Made by a program: the position numbers and the translations under genes
The notes under the pieces: model-generated
Database searches by the model: none
The model's input: only the letters and a program-made list of their open reading frames with translations
What the model was told of the DNA's origin: nothing
DNA from: Micromonospora cremea
GTDB lineage: Bacteria > Actinomycetota > Actinomycetes > Mycobacteriales > Micromonosporaceae
Length of the DNA: 64,000 bases
Assembly (NCBI RefSeq): GCF_900143515.1
Contig: NZ_FSQT01000002.1
Span: 2,791,501 to 2,855,500, forward strand
Direction: 5' to 3'
Part shown: positions 63,058-64,000 of the stretch, piece after piece
Position numbering within the stretch: position 1 is the stretch's first letter
Layout of the letters: the number at the start of each line of letters is the position of its first letter

Positions 63058-63098
63058 GGCACCTCGCAGAGGGGGACGGAACGATCACGAAGCTACGC

Positions 63099-63127
63099 CT
63101 ACGTCACCGTAACTTACGGCACCGTAG
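63099..63127. promoter_or_regulatory. 29-bp dyad operator upstream of desaturase
   Basis: The site is symmetric about C63113: CTACG-NNN-CCGTAA-C-TTACGG-NNN-CGTAG, 22 of 28 positions paired. TetR-like operators have this form. It sits between the desaturase start and the AraC gene. Confidence 0.65.
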
Positions 63128-63223
63128 ATCGCACGGGGAAGTTGCCGAAAGCCCTCGCGTCGTCCTGCTGAGACGCAGGTCAGAGCCTTGATCAGGGCTG
63201 CGCTCGGTGGCGCGGTCGACCCG

Positions 63224-64000
63224 TCAGGGCAGGGTCGGCGCGGCGCTGCGGGTCGCGCTGTGCAGCCGGGCGGCATCGAGGCTCGGCGGTGCGCCGAACT
63301 GGCGGCGGTACTCCCGGCTGAACTGCGAGGGGCTCTCATAGCCCACCCGCTGGCCGACACCCGTCACGTCGGTGGGGTGGGCGGCGAGCAGCAGTCGGGC
63401 CTCCTGGAGTCGGATCTGCTTCTGGAACTGGATCGGACTCATCGCGGTTACGGCCTGGAAGTGGCGGTAGAAGGCGGAGACGCTCATGCCCGACAACTGG
63501 GCCACGTCCTCCACCCGGAAGGCCTGCCGGTAGTGGCTGCGGATCCAGCGGACCGCCCGGGCGACGTGGGCGAGGCTGCTGTCGGCGAGGCCGAGTTGGC
63601 GGACGATGGCGCCCTGTTCGCCGGTGACCAGGCGCCAGAGGATCTCCCGGATGGTTAGGGGGGCGAGCACCGGCAGGTCGCGCGGCCGGTCGAGGAGGCG
63701 CAGCAGCCGCACCACGGCGTCGACCAACTCCTCGGGGGCGTCGCTGACGGCGATGCCGGGGAGCGCGCCGCCGCTGCGAGGGAGGTCGACGGCGGCCTGC
63801 AGCAGCAGCTCGGCGATGGCGGCCGGCTGGAGGGTGAGCCCGAACCCGAGCGCGGGGGTGTCGGGGCTGGCGTCGGTGAAGTGGCCGGTCACCGGGAGGT
63901 CGACCGATGCGACGAGGTACTGCCCGGCGCGGTACTCGTAGACGCGGTCGCCCAGCGCGAGCCGTTTCGCGCCCTGCGCGATGAGCGCCAGGACCGTGCC
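63224..64000 (-). CDS. AraC-family regulator (5' end beyond window)
   Basis: 259 residues visible, open to base 64000. The N-terminal part (ALGDRVYEYRAGQYLVASVD, VTGHFT) matches the AraC_N (PF06719) type; the C-terminal double HTH is RVEDVAQLSGMSVSAFYRHF, SPIQFQKQIRLQEARLLL and VGQRVGYESPSQFSREYRRQ. These regulators usually control a nearby oxidoreductase or efflux gene; the target is not visible here. Confidence 0.9.
   Translation of the reverse strand, partial: GTVLALIAQGAKRLALGDRVYEYRAGQYLVASVDLPVTGHFTDASPDTPALGFGLTLQPAAIAELLLQAAVDLPRSGGALPGIAVSDAPEELVDAVVRLLRLLDRPRDLPVLAPLTIREILWRLVTGEQGAIVRQLGLADSSLAHVARAVRWIRSHYRQAFRVEDVAQLSGMSVSAFYRHFQAVTAMSPIQFQKQIRLQEARLLLAAHPTDVTGVGQRVGYESPSQFSREYRRQFGAPPSLDAARLHSATRSAAPTLP

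Overview
The window is a piece of high-GC actinomycete chromosome, most probably from the Micromonosporaceae. The evidence is the very high G+C, many GTG starts, F420/LLM chemistry, SigE-family sigma and Fur/TetR/AraC regulators, and the order of housekeeping genes. From memory of the M. tuberculosis map, the order ruc - 5-FCL - galU - moeA/glp - rimJ - glpR/sepX (19.6-27.2 kb) and pmt / rsmI / metG / tatD / rsmA / ispE (47.9-58.0 kb) follows the Rv0991c-Rv0996 and Rv1002c-Rv1011 blocks, so most of the window is a conserved backbone interrupted by accessory DNA.

Layout. 0-7 kb: end of an SDR gene, a DUF4190 protein, an acyl-CoA dehydrogenase, a CoA-binding protein, an Rv2578c-type radical SAM protein carrying an intein in its Fe-S motif behind a LexA-type SOS box, a DCC/HTTM/small-protein cassette and thioredoxin. 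7-19.5 kb: MaoC, a TrmH methyltransferase, zinc-ribbon and PH-domain proteins, a sigma factor with a likely membrane partner, PHP, MarC, RecB-like nuclease, MpaB-family oxygenase, Fur, DUF2231, and a SAF-domain gene split by a 19-G tract. 19.6-27.2 kb: a CIRCE-controlled Ruc/FmdB-type chaperone, 5-FTHF cyclo-ligase, a diguanylate cyclase, and the galU-moeA(glp)-rimJ-sepX/glpR operon, whose homologues link gephyrin-like protein to cell division.

27.5-34.6 kb is a mobile island in the 3' end of tRNA-Ala(CGC). A 26-bp direct repeat bounds it (27532-27557 and 34619-34644), and the tRNA's own terminator is stranded beyond the right end. It holds a tyrosine integrase killed by one in-frame TAA, an excisionase tail, an IS110 transposase fragment, a headless ABC ATPase, and an intact secreted TSP3-repeat protein with a nuclease-like C-terminus followed by a likely immunity gene, plus macrodomain and DUF6928 fragments. 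From 34.7 to 39.2 kb functional genes (NmrA-like, DUF1772, deaminase, LLM oxidoreductase) alternate with broken fragments (pectate lyase, methyltransferase, Lrp).

39-47.5 kb has species-level genes: a Gfo/Idh/MocA oxidoreductase, small stress-type and ferritin-like proteins, a DUF4352-like lipoprotein-type protein, a 4'-phosphopantetheinyl transferase, and a coupled pair of secreted, membrane-anchored proteins (one VWA). 47.9-60 kb is the translation/cell-envelope block (pmt, rsmI, metG, tatD, rsmA, ispE, ABC-F). 60-64 kb has two DUF4383 membrane paralogues, a TetR regulator, a delta-9-type desaturase behind a strong 29-bp operator-like dyad, and an AraC regulator cut by the window end.

The most interesting candidates are the secreted toxin/immunity pair on the tRNA island, the intein placed exactly at the radical SAM cysteine cluster behind an SOS box, the CIRCE-Ruc unit, and the poly-G SAF gene. 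All family assignments were made by eye from sequence motifs; no database search was run.
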